Below, in pieces: positions 1 to 6,752 of a stretch of 44,625 nt of DNA. The position numbers were made by a program, and so were the translations under genes. Every line of letters begins with the position of its first letter. Position 1 is the first letter of the stretch. This stretch comes from an uncultured Solirubrobacterales bacterium (GTDB taxonomy: Bacteria > Actinomycetota > Thermoleophilia > Solirubrobacterales > JACPNS01), in assembly GCA_937128795.1 (NCBI GenBank), contig CAKZMQ010000014.1:1-44625 (forward strand). The letters run 5' to 3'. The notes beneath the pieces are model-generated. The model was not told the origin of the DNA and made no database searches. It saw only the letters and a list, made by a program, of their open reading frames with translations.

Positions 1-422
1 TTGAGGTAGCGGCTGGTGAACTCCTTCGGCACGTGCAGAAGATCGATGCTCTCCTTGAGCTTGTTGCGGAACTCCTTGACGTTGATCGGCTCGTCGCGGT
101 GCGCGTTCATCGCAAGGCGCAGGAAGTTGGCAACCGAGACACCCGGCACGACCGCCGGATACTGGAACGCGAGGAAGAGGCCGGCCTGCGAGCGCTTCTC
201 CGGGTCCTCCTCGGTGATGTCCACGCCGTTGAAGATGATCTGGCCCTCTGTGATTTCGTAGGTGTCGTTGCCCATCAGCACGTTGGCGAGGGTCGACTTG
301 CCGCTTCCGTTGGGGCCCATCAGGGCGTGGGTTTCGCCCTTGTTGACTTCCAGGCTGACGCCGTGGAGGATTTCACGCTCCTCGGTGCGGACGTGAAGGT
401 TGATGATCTCGAGGTCTGCCAT
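1..422 (-). CDS. sufC: Fe-S cluster assembly ATPase SufC (3' end cut by window edge)
   Basis: This is the N-terminal 140 codons of the ABC-type ATPase of the SUF iron-sulfur assembly machine, which works in the cytoplasm with SufB and SufD. The start is the ATG at 422 (MADLEIINLHV). The Walker A motif GPNGSGKST lies at residues 36-44 and a Q-loop FQYP at residues 86-89. The segment after the Q-loop (PAVVPGVSVANFLR) is typical of SufC. The signature motif and Walker B lie beyond base 1. The Rrf2-type regulator gene is upstream on the same strand, with a 106-bp gap (423-528) in which no gene is seen. sufB and sufD are expected beyond the window, but this is inference. Confidence 0.93.
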   Translation of the reverse strand, partial: MADLEIINLHVRTEEREILHGVSLEVNKGETHALMGPNGSGKSTLANVLMGNDTYEITEGQIIFNGVDITEEDPEKRSQAGLFLAFQYPAVVPGVSVANFLRLAMNAHRDEPINVKEFRNKLKESIDLLHVPKEFTSRYL

Positions 423-528
423 TTGCTTGAAGCTCCTGAATTGCTGTTTGGGGGTCTTGTCGGGAAAGGTGGTGCGGGACTGGCGTTGTTGCGGAGGGTT
501 TTGCGCTGTTGCAGCTTGCGCGCGGCGC

Positions 529-1068
529 TTAGGCGAGCGCGACGGCGGGTTCGCCGTCAGCGTCCTGCGCATCTGGTGCTGCGGCGAGCTTGGTGGCGGC
601 TGCGTCGAGCCTGCCGTTGGCCTTTTGATTCGCCGTGGCTAGGTCTGCCAGCGTCATCTCGGTGAGTGATCTGACGATCGCGCCTTGGACGCGGGTCCAG
701 AGAATCTTGGTCGGACAGATCTCGTTGACTTCACCCTCGCGGGTACACGTGACGCCGCCTTCTCCGGACGAACTGATGCACTCGATCGGGGCGATCTGGC
801 CCTCGAGCGCTTCGACGATCTGCGCCATCGTGATGTCAGCAGCGGGCTTGGCGAGCAAGTATCCGCCGCGCGGTCCGCGGCGACTCTCGATCAGATCGGC
901 CTTCTTCAGTCGCGCCGCAAGGTGCTCGAGGTATGCGAACGGAAGCCCGTTGTCCTCGGCGATCTGCGAGAGCGAGGCGGGGTAGGCGTCTGCGCCGTCC
1001 TTCGACTGCTCATTGGCGAGGGCAACCATCACGCGCACGCCGTACTCGGCTCTGGTCGAAAACATCAT
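529..1068 (-). CDS. Rrf2-family transcriptional regulator (IscR/SufR-like)
   Basis: This 179-residue protein has the N-terminal winged helix of the Rrf2 family (MFSTRAEYGVRVMVALA, then a wing with RRGPRGGY at about residues 63-70). Three cysteines, C97, C108 and C118, sit where IscR binds its [2Fe-2S] cluster, but the spacing is CX10CX9C rather than the CX5CX5C of E. coli IscR. The C-terminal 40 residues are Ala-rich and poorly conserved-looking. It lies directly upstream of sufC on the same strand, so it is probably an Fe-S-sensing regulator of the suf genes; target and cluster binding are inferred. The start is one of two tandem ATG codons at 1068 and 1065. Confidence 0.88.
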   Translation of the reverse strand: MMFSTRAEYGVRVMVALANEQSKDGADAYPASLSQIAEDNGLPFAYLEHLAARLKKADLIESRRGPRGGYLLAKPAADITMAQIVEALEGQIAPIECISSSGEGGVTCTREGEVNEICPTKILWTRVQGAIVRSLTEMTLADLATANQKANGRLDAAATKLAAAPDAQDADGEPAVALA

Positions 1069-1099
1069 CGTGACCTAAATCCTAGCGCCGAGGTATGAC
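1069..1099 (-). promoter_or_regulatory. Putative promoter of the Rrf2 gene
   Basis: On the minus strand a TANNNT-type -10 hexamer, TAGGAT (1084-1079), lies 10 bp upstream of the ATG, which would give a leaderless or very short-leader mRNA. It is framed by a short inverted repeat, ACCT (1073-1076) and AGGT (1091-1094), where an autoregulating Rrf2 protein could bind. No clear -35 is seen. The inverted repeat is only 4 bp per arm, so this is a weak call. Confidence 0.28.
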
Positions 1100-1681
1100 T
1101 TACTGCTCGAACCTGAGCTTGGCGGCGCTGCGAGCAGCGCGGATGCGTTCGGTGTCGTCGAAGAACTTCACATAACCCTCGGGGCCACCGAAGACTCGCC
1201 AGGCGACGGACGGGTCTATATGCGGGTCATCGGCCAACCCCGCGTAGTAGGCGTGAGAGCTGTTCTCGGTGCGGAGCGTCTGGTCGCGGTTCAGGTGGAT
1301 ATAGGCGAACGTGTTGGCTATGTAGTCGCCACCGCTGATCACTTTGCCGCGAAAGGGTCGCTGAAAGACAGGGCCCTTCAGGTCGTGACGATCGTTGTGG
1401 GATAGCGCGTATCGGGTGCAAAGCGACCGCATCAGTTTTGCCATCACTTCGCCGTTCGTCCCGGCCTGCAGAAACACGTGTTGATGATTGGGCATCTGGG
1501 CATACGCCAGGAGTTTCGGAGCCAAGTCGCCCGTCAATCCGTCGATCAGGCTCCGAAGGGTTGTGAGAAAGTCGAGATGGTCGAACTCGTCCAGAAAGAT
1601 CCGTCGCTTTTTATAGCCGCGACAGGTGAAATGAACGAGGCTGAAAGGCGCGTAGCCACGAGTTCTGAATTGAGACCCCAT
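1100..1681 (-). CDS. REP-associated tyrosine transposase-like protein (RAYT, Y1/IS200-like)
   Basis: This 193-residue protein is a Y1-family HUH nuclease of the single-copy RAYT type. It has the HUH motif in MPNHQHVF (H66 and H68) and a candidate catalytic tyrosine at Y127 in AYIHLNRDQ. Proteins of this type nick single-stranded DNA at REP palindromes and are usually housekeeping-like single genes rather than active insertion sequences. No transposon ends or tnpB are visible. A perfect palindrome lies 67 bp upstream of its start (1749-1775), as expected for a RAYT-REP pair. Start: ATG at 1681. The assignment to Y1 transposases is firm; mobility is not shown. Confidence 0.88.
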   Translation of the reverse strand: MGSQFRTRGYAPFSLVHFTCRGYKKRRIFLDEFDHLDFLTTLRSLIDGLTGDLAPKLLAYAQMPNHQHVFLQAGTNGEVMAKLMRSLCTRYALSHNDRHDLKGPVFQRPFRGKVISGGDYIANTFAYIHLNRDQTLRTENSSHAYYAGLADDPHIDPSVAWRVFGGPEGYVKFFDDTERIRAARSAAKLRFEQ

Positions 1682-1740
1682 ACATAGTTAAGGGTTTCAG
1701 CCGCGAATGTTTACCCCCCAACAAGCAAAAAACTCGCAAT

Positions 1741-1775
1741 TTGCATGCAACCTGTGGCACCTGGTGCCACAGGTT
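1741..1775. repeat. REP-like perfect palindrome beside the RAYT gene
   Basis: Bases 1749-1775 form a perfect inverted repeat with 13-bp arms (AACCTGTGGCACC and GGTGCCACAGGTT) around one T. It is abutted by a second palindrome, TTGCATGCAA, at 1741-1750. It lies in the 172-bp gap between the RAYT start (1681) and the 3' end of the response regulator gene (1854). It could be a REP element recognised by the RAYT or act as a transcription terminator. No T-run directly follows on either strand, so the REP reading is preferred. Confidence 0.6.
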
Positions 1776-1853
1776 GGTCGGAAAATGCGGACTTTTTGGG
1801 GTGTTTGGTTGGGGTTGTGGGATTGACGCGGCGGGAAGGATCGGTGGGGCTGG

Positions 1854-2486
1854 TCAGGCCTCGATCAGGCCGCGGCGGACGGCGTAGCGGACCAGCTCCA
1901 CGCGGTCGCTCATGCCGAGTTTGTTCAGGATGTTGGAACGGTGGGATTCGACGGTCTTCTCGCTCAGCCCGAGGATCGCTGCGATCTGTTTATTGGTGTG
2001 GGCTTCTGCGATCAGCTTCACGACCTCGAGTTCGCGGTCGGTCAGTTTGTCGCGGCGCGGCTCCTCGCCGCTCTCCATCCACGCCTTGACCAGCGAACGC
2101 TGTGCGTCATCGGTCAGGAAGGGCTCACCGTCGTTGACCGCGCGCACGGCGCGAACAAGATCCTGGTCTGCCGCGCGCTTGAGCACGTATCCGCCGGCCC
2201 CGACGCGAAGCGCCTCGTACAGATAGCGCTCGTCGTCATGCATCGACAAGAGTAAAACGTTCACTTCAGGGGCCTGTTGCTTGATCTCGCGCGCCGCTTG
2301 AAGGCCCGTCAGTTTGGGCATCGAGATGTCGAGGATCGCGACGTCGGGGCGACGGTCGATCGCAAGCTGTAGCGCCTCCGCGCCGTCGCCAGCCTCACCG
2401 ATCACGTCGATGTCCGGCTGCCGCTCGAGTAAAAGCGTTATTCCAGAGCGAACGATTCCGTGATCGTCGGCAATCATCACTTTCAT
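1854..2486 (-). CDS. NarL/FixJ-family response regulator
   Basis: This 210-residue DNA-binding response regulator pairs with the histidine kinase just upstream. The receiver domain (about residues 1-120) has the acidic pair DD at 7-8, phospho-acceptor D53 (AILDISMP), the switch Ser in LLLSMHD and the Lys in YVLKRAA. The C-terminal LuxR-type helix-turn-helix spans about residues 145-205 (LTDRELEVVKLIAEAHTNKQI and KTVESHRSNILNKLG). It starts at the ATG one base after the kinase stop codon, so the two are translated together. Its target genes cannot be told from the window. Confidence 0.93.
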   Translation of the reverse strand: MKVMIADDHGIVRSGITLLLERQPDIDVIGEAGDGAEALQLAIDRRPDVAILDISMPKLTGLQAAREIKQQAPEVNVLLLSMHDDERYLYEALRVGAGGYVLKRAADQDLVRAVRAVNDGEPFLTDDAQRSLVKAWMESGEEPRRDKLTDRELEVVKLIAEAHTNKQIAAILGLSEKTVESHRSNILNKLGMSDRVELVRYAVRRGLIEA

Positions 2487-2487
2487 T

Positions 2488-3603
2488 TCAGTTCAGCTCC
2501 ATGGTTAGTTCGGTTCCCTCGCCTGGCATAGAATCGATTTCAAGGCTTCCGTCCACCAACAATGCGCGCTCGCGCATCCCGGTGACGCCAAAACGCTTGC
2601 TCGGAGCGGATGGATCGAAGCCGACCCCATCATCCACGACTTCCAAACGGATTGAATCCCCGACCGTCAAGCGGACGTCCACGTGTGATGCATCGGCATG
2701 CTGCACGATGTTCGATAGCGCCTCTTGGACGACCCGGTAAACCGCAAGTTCGCGATCATCGCCAAGGCGCTCGCGCGAATCCCCGTCGAAAACGAAGTGG
2801 GCGTCGATCCCGGTGCGGTCGCCGAAGTCCGAAACCTGTGCAGAAAGGGCGTTTCGCAGTCCGAGATCGAGTGTCGTCGGGCGAAGTCGGCGGACGACGT
2901 CGAGTAGTTCCTCCATCGCCTGACCGGCGAGCGCCTTTGCCTCGTCGATCTCGCTGGCCAATTCGGGCGGGGCTGTCTGGGAGGCCGCTTCGAGTCGCAG
3001 AATCACCGCCGTCAAAGCTTGATTGGCTTCGTCATGGAGATCGCGCGCGACGCGGGCTCGTTCGGTTTCCTGCGCCTCGACCGACGCGGAAATCTTCTCG
3101 CGGCGTTCGATTTCGAGACGTTCGATCATCGCGTTGAATGAATCGACCAATTCTGCGATGTCCTCGGTCGCACCCGTCGGGATCTCGGCACGTTCACCGG
3201 GGCTGCTCAGATCGATGCGTTCCATCGTCGACACGAGCTGCTCAAGCGGCGCAAATTGACGGCGAAGCAATGCGATGTTCAGGCTCAGCACCGACGCGAT
3301 CGCGATCATCAGAATGATCAATTCGGTGCGACGCTCACCGATACCGGCATTCACATCGAGCACGAGCACGGCAAAAAAGATCAATCCAGTCACAGCGAGC
3401 GCATTGGTTGCGATCGCTTGCGCGAGCAGCGTCGACCGATTGATCCGTTGGCTACGCACAGCGTCATCGCCGGTGACATCAGCGTCCGCGACCGACGGTT
3501 CGGCGACTGCGGTGATCGCTGTGCGCGCACGCACGGGCATTTCGCTCTCGTTCGTCACGGAAGGTTCGTCGGCGGGAGCCGGATTGTGCGGAGAATCGGT
3601 CAA
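2488..3603 (-). CDS. Membrane sensor histidine kinase (HisKA_3 type, NarL-family partner)
   Basis: This 371-residue kinase has a Ser/Thr/Asp-rich cytoplasmic N-terminus of about 60 residues and two membrane helices (about 63-84 and 94-113). The short loop between them leaves no room for an extracellular sensor domain. A HAMP domain follows (about 115-168), then the dimerisation/phospho-transfer helix with H190 in RDLHDEANQAL, and a HATPase domain with N298 (EALSNIVQHA), DDGVGF at 324-329 and GMRER at 342-346. The architecture suggests that it senses membrane state or is gated through the membrane; the signal is unknown. It is the first gene of a two-gene operon with the response regulator. 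Confidence 0.92.
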   Translation of the reverse strand: MTDSPHNPAPADEPSVTNESEMPVRARTAITAVAEPSVADADVTGDDAVRSQRINRSTLLAQAIATNALAVTGLIFFAVLVLDVNAGIGERRTELIILMIAIASVLSLNIALLRRQFAPLEQLVSTMERIDLSSPGERAEIPTGATEDIAELVDSFNAMIERLEIERREKISASVEAQETERARVARDLHDEANQALTAVILRLEAASQTAPPELASEIDEAKALAGQAMEELLDVVRRLRPTTLDLGLRNALSAQVSDFGDRTGIDAHFVFDGDSRERLGDDRELAVYRVVQEALSNIVQHADASHVDVRLTVGDSIRLEVVDDGVGFDPSAPSKRFGVTGMRERALLVDGSLEIDSMPGEGTELTMELN

Positions 3604-3612
3604 CTAATTTGT

Positions 3613-3848
3613 CCCTGTGAAGATGGGGTGCCGACCCTATATCGGCCGGTTAACCCAATTCCGATAATCCGGTTGCAAGGAAGCAAGCCCCCTCACAGGG
3701 CGCGCAACTTACGGACTATGGGACATAGGGAGGATCGCCAAGGAGGGCAATTCCCTTCGATCCAAACTGAAGTTCGTCAGGAGCGATCCCCCCGAGAGCT
3801 CTGTCCAATGTCAGAAAGCGCGTCGAGCCACCAGGCCGGCGCGTTTTT
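3613..3848 (+). ncRNA. Candidate structured RNA ending in an intrinsic terminator
   Basis: The 393-bp gene-free gap 3604-3996 holds a run of nested inverted repeats on the plus strand. An outer stem CCCTGTGA (3613-3620) pairs with TCACAGGG (3693-3700). It encloses a GCCGA/TCGGC hairpin and a TTGC-AAGGAA-GCAA hairpin. Next come CTATG-GGA-CATAG (3716-3728), a GGATCG/CGATCC stem (3732-3737 with 3758-3763) with an inner AAGG/CCTT helix, a hairpin with CCCCCC in its loop (about 3776-3803), and a terminator (3819-3848). A possible -10 TAATTT lies at 3605-3610. The downstream gene appears to have its own promoter after the terminator, so this may be a free-standing RNA; it could also be an attenuator. 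I could not assign it to a known RNA family. Confidence 0.55.
3819..3848 (+). terminator. Intrinsic terminator of the candidate RNA
   Basis: CGCGTCG (3819-3825) pairs with CGGCGCG (3837-3843), including one G-U pair. The helix continues as GCC/GGC around an ACCA loop with one bulged A, and TTTTT follows at 3844-3848. This is a standard rho-independent terminator on the plus strand, yet no plus-strand gene precedes it for more than 3 kb. That implies a transcript starting inside the gap. Confidence 0.75.
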
Positions 3849-3901
3849 GTTTGGGCCAAAAGTCGCGACAATCAGGCCAAGTCGAGCCCGGTGATCCAAC
3901 G

Positions 3902-3919
3902 CTATACTTTTTGAAGTAA
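3902..3919 (+). promoter_or_regulatory. moeZ promoter block shared with cysM
   Basis: CTATACTTTTTGAAGTAA is found here and, with one change (C to G), at 6779-6796 in front of cysM. TATACT (3903-3908) is a good -10 hexamer, so transcription would start near 3915 and give a leader of about 80 bases before moeZ. The conserved part runs past the -10 into the start-site region (GAAGTAA), which suggests an operator rather than a promoter alone. No clear -35 is seen. Confidence 0.5.
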
Positions 3920-3996
3920 CGTACTCTTTCCGATCTGCCGAAATCTCAATCACCGGCACGTCCCCTGCAATCGAACCGCACGACCAAACGACGACA

Positions 3997-5205
3997 ATGG
4001 CGAACAACTACCAAGACTTCCTAAGCAAGATCAAGGAGCAGATTCCCGAGATCAGCCCGAAAGATGTTCAGGCGATTCTCGAGAGTCAGGACCCGACCAG
4101 CGCCAGCCCGGACGCGGTACTGGTCGATGTGCGCGAACAGCACGAGTGGGACGAGTCGCACATCCCCGGAGCAAAGCATGTGCCGCGAGGCTACCTCGAG
4201 CAGCGCATCGGCCGCGCAGCTCCCGACACCGACCAACGGGTGATCCTGTACTGCCAGAGCGGCAATCGCAGCGCGATCGCAGCCAAGACGCTGATTGACG
4301 AGTTCGGCTACACGAACGTAGAGAACATGACCGGCGGTATCACCGATTGGAAGCAGGCTCACCTGCCGATCGAGATTCCGTTCCAGTACAGCGACGCGCA
4401 GCGCATTCGCTACTCGCGCCACATGCTGCTTCCGGAAGTCGGCCCCGAAGGGCAGGAAAAGCTGCTCAAAAGCAAGGTTCTTCTACTCGGTGCCGGCGGC
4501 CTCGGCGCACCGGTCGCGCTCTATCTGGCCGCCGCCGGTATCGGCCAGCTCGGCATCGTCGACGACGACGTGGTGGATGCCTCGAACCTCCAGCGCCAAG
4601 TGATCCACAGCACGAACACGATCGGAGAGTCGAAGGTTGAGTCCGCCAAACAGACGATTGAGGCGCTGAACCCCGACGTCGAGGTGACGACCTACAACAC
4701 CCGCCTCAACGCCGACAACATCGTCGAGATCATCAAGGACTACGACATCATCGTTGATGGCGTCGACAACTTCCCTACGCGTTACTTGCTCAACGACGCC
4801 ACCGTGCGGTTGAAGATCCCGGTTGTCAGCGCATCGATCCTTGCGTTCGACGGTCAGTTGACGATCTTCAAGCCATACGACGGCCCCTGCTACCGCTGCC
4901 TGTACCCCGTGCCGCCGCCAGCCGAACTCGCACCCAGCTGCGGAGAGAACGGGGTGCTTGGGGTGCTGCCCGGCACGATGGGGCTGCTGCAGGCGACCGA
5001 GGTGATCAAGCTGATCCTCGACATCGGCGATCCGCTGATTGGCCGCCTGATGCTCTACGACGCATTGGCCGAGGAGTTCACGAACCTGAAGATCCGTCGC
5101 GATCCGGAGTGCCCGATCTGCTCGCGTGATCCAGACGAAATCAGTGACGAAGAACTTGGCAAGTTCCCCGACTACGACGCGTTCTGCGCGGGCGCCATCG
5201 CCTGA
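3997..5205 (+). CDS. moeZ: MoeZ/MoeB-like sulfur-carrier adenylyltransferase with N-terminal rhodanese domain
   Basis: This 402-residue protein activates the C-terminal glycine of a small sulfur carrier by adenylation and then loads sulfur to make a thiocarboxylate. The N-terminal rhodanese domain (about residues 20-125) has its active Cys at C86 in CQSGNRS. The ThiF/E1-like domain (about 130-380) has the ATP loop GAGGLG at 165-170, NLQRQ at 197-201, and the zinc cysteines C298, C301, C372 and C375. The Mycobacterium tuberculosis MoeZ has the two domains in the opposite order. The next gene, 60 bp downstream, encodes the likely carrier. Molybdopterin synthesis is an alternative role, but the cysO-mec-cysM setting favours cysteine synthesis. 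Confidence 0.92.
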   Translation: MANNYQDFLSKIKEQIPEISPKDVQAILESQDPTSASPDAVLVDVREQHEWDESHIPGAKHVPRGYLEQRIGRAAPDTDQRVILYCQSGNRSAIAAKTLIDEFGYTNVENMTGGITDWKQAHLPIEIPFQYSDAQRIRYSRHMLLPEVGPEGQEKLLKSKVLLLGAGGLGAPVALYLAAAGIGQLGIVDDDVVDASNLQRQVIHSTNTIGESKVESAKQTIEALNPDVEVTTYNTRLNADNIVEIIKDYDIIVDGVDNFPTRYLLNDATVRLKIPVVSASILAFDGQLTIFKPYDGPCYRCLYPVPPPAELAPSCGENGVLGVLPGTMGLLQATEVIKLILDIGDPLIGRLMLYDALAEEFTNLKIRRDPECPICSRDPDEISDEELGKFPDYDAFCAGAIA

Positions 5206-5265
5206 TCGATGGCGTTCGCCGGTCGCGCCGGACCAGCGGCCAGAACGTTGTAGGATTGCCGCCCT

Positions 5266-5541
5266 ATGGCTACCGTGAAGATTCCGCCGGTGCTTCGCAC
5301 CGCGACCGATGGCGAGAAACAAGTCAGCGCCACGGGCGGCACCGTTGGTGACGTCCTGCGCAGCATTGTCGGCGACTATCCCGACACCGAGCGCCAGCTG
5401 TTCGGTCCCGACGGCGGACTCAATCGCTACGTCAACGTCTATCTCAACGACGAAGACGTGCGCGTGCTCGACGGTCTCGACACAGCGGTCGAGGACGCCG
5501 ACACCGTGATGATTCTGCCGGCGATGGCCGGAGGCCAGTAG
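5266..5541 (+). CDS. cysO: CysO-like ubiquitin-fold sulfur carrier protein (ends GGQ)
   Basis: This 91-residue MoaD/ThiS-family protein would carry sulfur as a C-terminal thiocarboxylate for cysteine synthesis. The sequence resembles M. tuberculosis CysO along its length: VKIPPVLRTATDGEKQVSA at the start, then NRYVNVYLNDEDVR, then VMILPAMAGG near the end. The family normally ends at the Gly-Gly, but here one extra Gln follows (codons GGA GGC CAG TAG). The carrier therefore cannot be adenylated until that residue is removed. It follows the moeZ-like gene by 60 bp on the same strand; the start is the ATG at 5266. Confidence 0.9.
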   Translation: MATVKIPPVLRTATDGEKQVSATGGTVGDVLRSIVGDYPDTERQLFGPDGGLNRYVNVYLNDEDVRVLDGLDTAVEDADTVMILPAMAGGQ

Positions 5542-5635
5542 TCCGACCGGCAACGTTCGGTCGACCAAGCGGCACTGGTCGCATGGACTCGCTCGGACAA
5601 AACGGCCCGCCCGCACTAACCAAACTGGTGGCCGA

Positions 5636-6196
5636 CTAGGCCAGTCCGACGACAAGGCCGACGCAGAGAACGACGAACGCGATCCCCGCCAGCAACGCAA
5701 ACGCAAGTGTTGTCGGCGACGTCAACTGAACGTCGCTCGTTTCGGGATTGATTCGCAGCAGTTCGCGGGCGGCCGCGAGCGCGCGTTCCGGAACCAATAC
5801 CTCGCGTCGACCGGCAGCCAGAAAATCCGGCACGTCTGCGCGGCCCATGCGTCGCACCAGGCAGGGAATACCTTCGGCACGCAGCATGTCCTCGAGCATC
5901 TCGGCCTCGGCTTGATTCAAGGCGACAACCACGCAGCGCAGCTCGCCCTGGCTGTATTCGGGTCTGGGCGGCGGATGTTCGACGGCAAGCATTCCTACCC
6001 GCGGGCGGCGACGTAGCGATTCGTCTCGTTCGTTGGGTTCGATCATCGCTTCGCCATCGAACAATCCGAACGGGGGTTCCGGATCCCGACCTTCGACAAG
6101 CAGCGGCAGATCACAGGCTGGACAGGCTGCAGACCCGGGCGCAAAAGCTGCCCCGCAAAAGGGACAAGTGGTGTCGGACGAGATCGACATCACCAT
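5636..6196 (-). CDS. Zinc-ribbon DUF2007-type membrane protein
   Basis: This 186-residue protein begins with a zinc ribbon (CPFC at residues 11-14 and CPAC at 25-28). An acidic/arginine-rich linker follows, then a DUF2007-like region (about 85-150: VVVALNQAEAEMLEDMLRAE, then GRREVLVPERALAAARELL), and one C-terminal membrane helix (about 163-185). DUF2007 proteins are called putative signal-transducing proteins and have no proven function. It lies 74 bp downstream of mec on the same strand and is probably co-transcribed with it. It is convergent with the cysO-like gene; the 94-bp gap 5542-5635 holds a small CGACCG/CGGTCG inverted repeat and no gene. Confidence 0.78.
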   Translation of the reverse strand: MVMSISSDTTCPFCGAAFAPGSAACPACDLPLLVEGRDPEPPFGLFDGEAMIEPNERDESLRRRPRVGMLAVEHPPPRPEYSQGELRCVVVALNQAEAEMLEDMLRAEGIPCLVRRMGRADVPDFLAAGRREVLVPERALAAARELLRINPETSDVQLTSPTTLAFALLAGIAFVVLCVGLVVGLA

Positions 6197-6270
6197 TCCA
6201 CTGTACTGACGTTGGGCAGGCGGTGACTCGCCCCATCGGGTCCGCGTCCAGCGCGAGCGGAAATCAACGG

Positions 6271-6723
6271 CTACGCGGGCGTGATCTCGAGCGCGACTTC
6301 GGAAACTTTGCGGTCGACGATCGAAAACGCTTTCACGTCGGGCGCATCGTCGTCTGCGAGCGAAACAATGATGTAGAGGGCGTCAGGCCAGAGCGCAAGG
6401 TTGATGTCGGTCTGCGATGGATAGGCGGCACTGCGCGTGTGCGAGTGATAGATCGCGCCGACGTCCTGATCCGCGTCGTCAATCAAGTTGTAGATGCGTA
6501 GGAAGTCCTTTGAATCGATTTCGTAGCGCAAAGGGCTGGCCGCGGAGTTGACCGCGCGAAGCACCGTTTGTGCGACGCCGTCCTTGCTTGCGACGACGCC
6601 GCAGCACTCGTTCGGTAGGTCGTCGCGCGAGTGCTGGACCATCTCATCGATCTGTTGCTGCGTGAATTTCATTGCTGTGATTTGCGTTGACACGTTCGCT
6701 CCACCGGCAGGCGTCGCGCCCAT
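6271..6723 (-). CDS. mec: Mec-like JAMM/MPN+ metallopeptidase
   Basis: This is a zinc peptidase of the type that releases cysteine from the CysO-cysteine adduct. The JAMM motif is complete: E39 in NECCGV, H93 and H95 in YHSHT, S103 and D106 in PSQTD. The 150-residue reading frame starts at ATG 6723, but MKFTQQQIDEMV (ATG at 6672) resembles the usual N-terminus and may be the real start. It is divergent from cysM with only 72 bp between the two annotated starts. Besides freeing cysteine, it is the best candidate to trim the extra Gln from the CysO-like carrier (inference). Confidence 0.9.
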   Translation of the reverse strand: MGATPAGGANVSTQITAMKFTQQQIDEMVQHSRDDLPNECCGVVASKDGVAQTVLRAVNSAASPLRYEIDSKDFLRIYNLIDDADQDVGAIYHSHTRSAAYPSQTDINLALWPDALYIIVSLADDDAPDVKAFSIVDRKVSEVALEITPA

Positions 6724-6752
6724 TCCGGGGAAAATAGCGATTGAGCGATCGG

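Noticed and set aside
33..665. 210-codon plus-strand frame over sufC and the Rrf2 gene end
   Set aside because: It is antisense to the clear SufC reading frame and has no motif.
1100..1681. Active IS200/IS605 insertion sequence
   Set aside because: There is no tnpB and no subterminal hairpin pair flanking the gene; size and sequence fit a domesticated RAYT.
3613..3848. SAM, cobalamin, c-di-AMP, c-di-GMP, Moco or 6C identity for the structured RNA
   Set aside because: None of the conserved core sequences that I remember for these classes is present; only one C6 loop is seen, while 6C RNA has two.
3777..4007. 76-codon minus-strand frame in the moeZ promoter region
   Set aside because: It crosses the intrinsic terminator and the moeZ promoter block and has no sensible protein features.
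4483..5706. 407-codon minus-strand frame opposite the moeZ-like and cysO-like genes
   Set aside because: It is a high-GC shadow of two well-supported genes; its translation is Arg/Val/Asp-rich with no motif.
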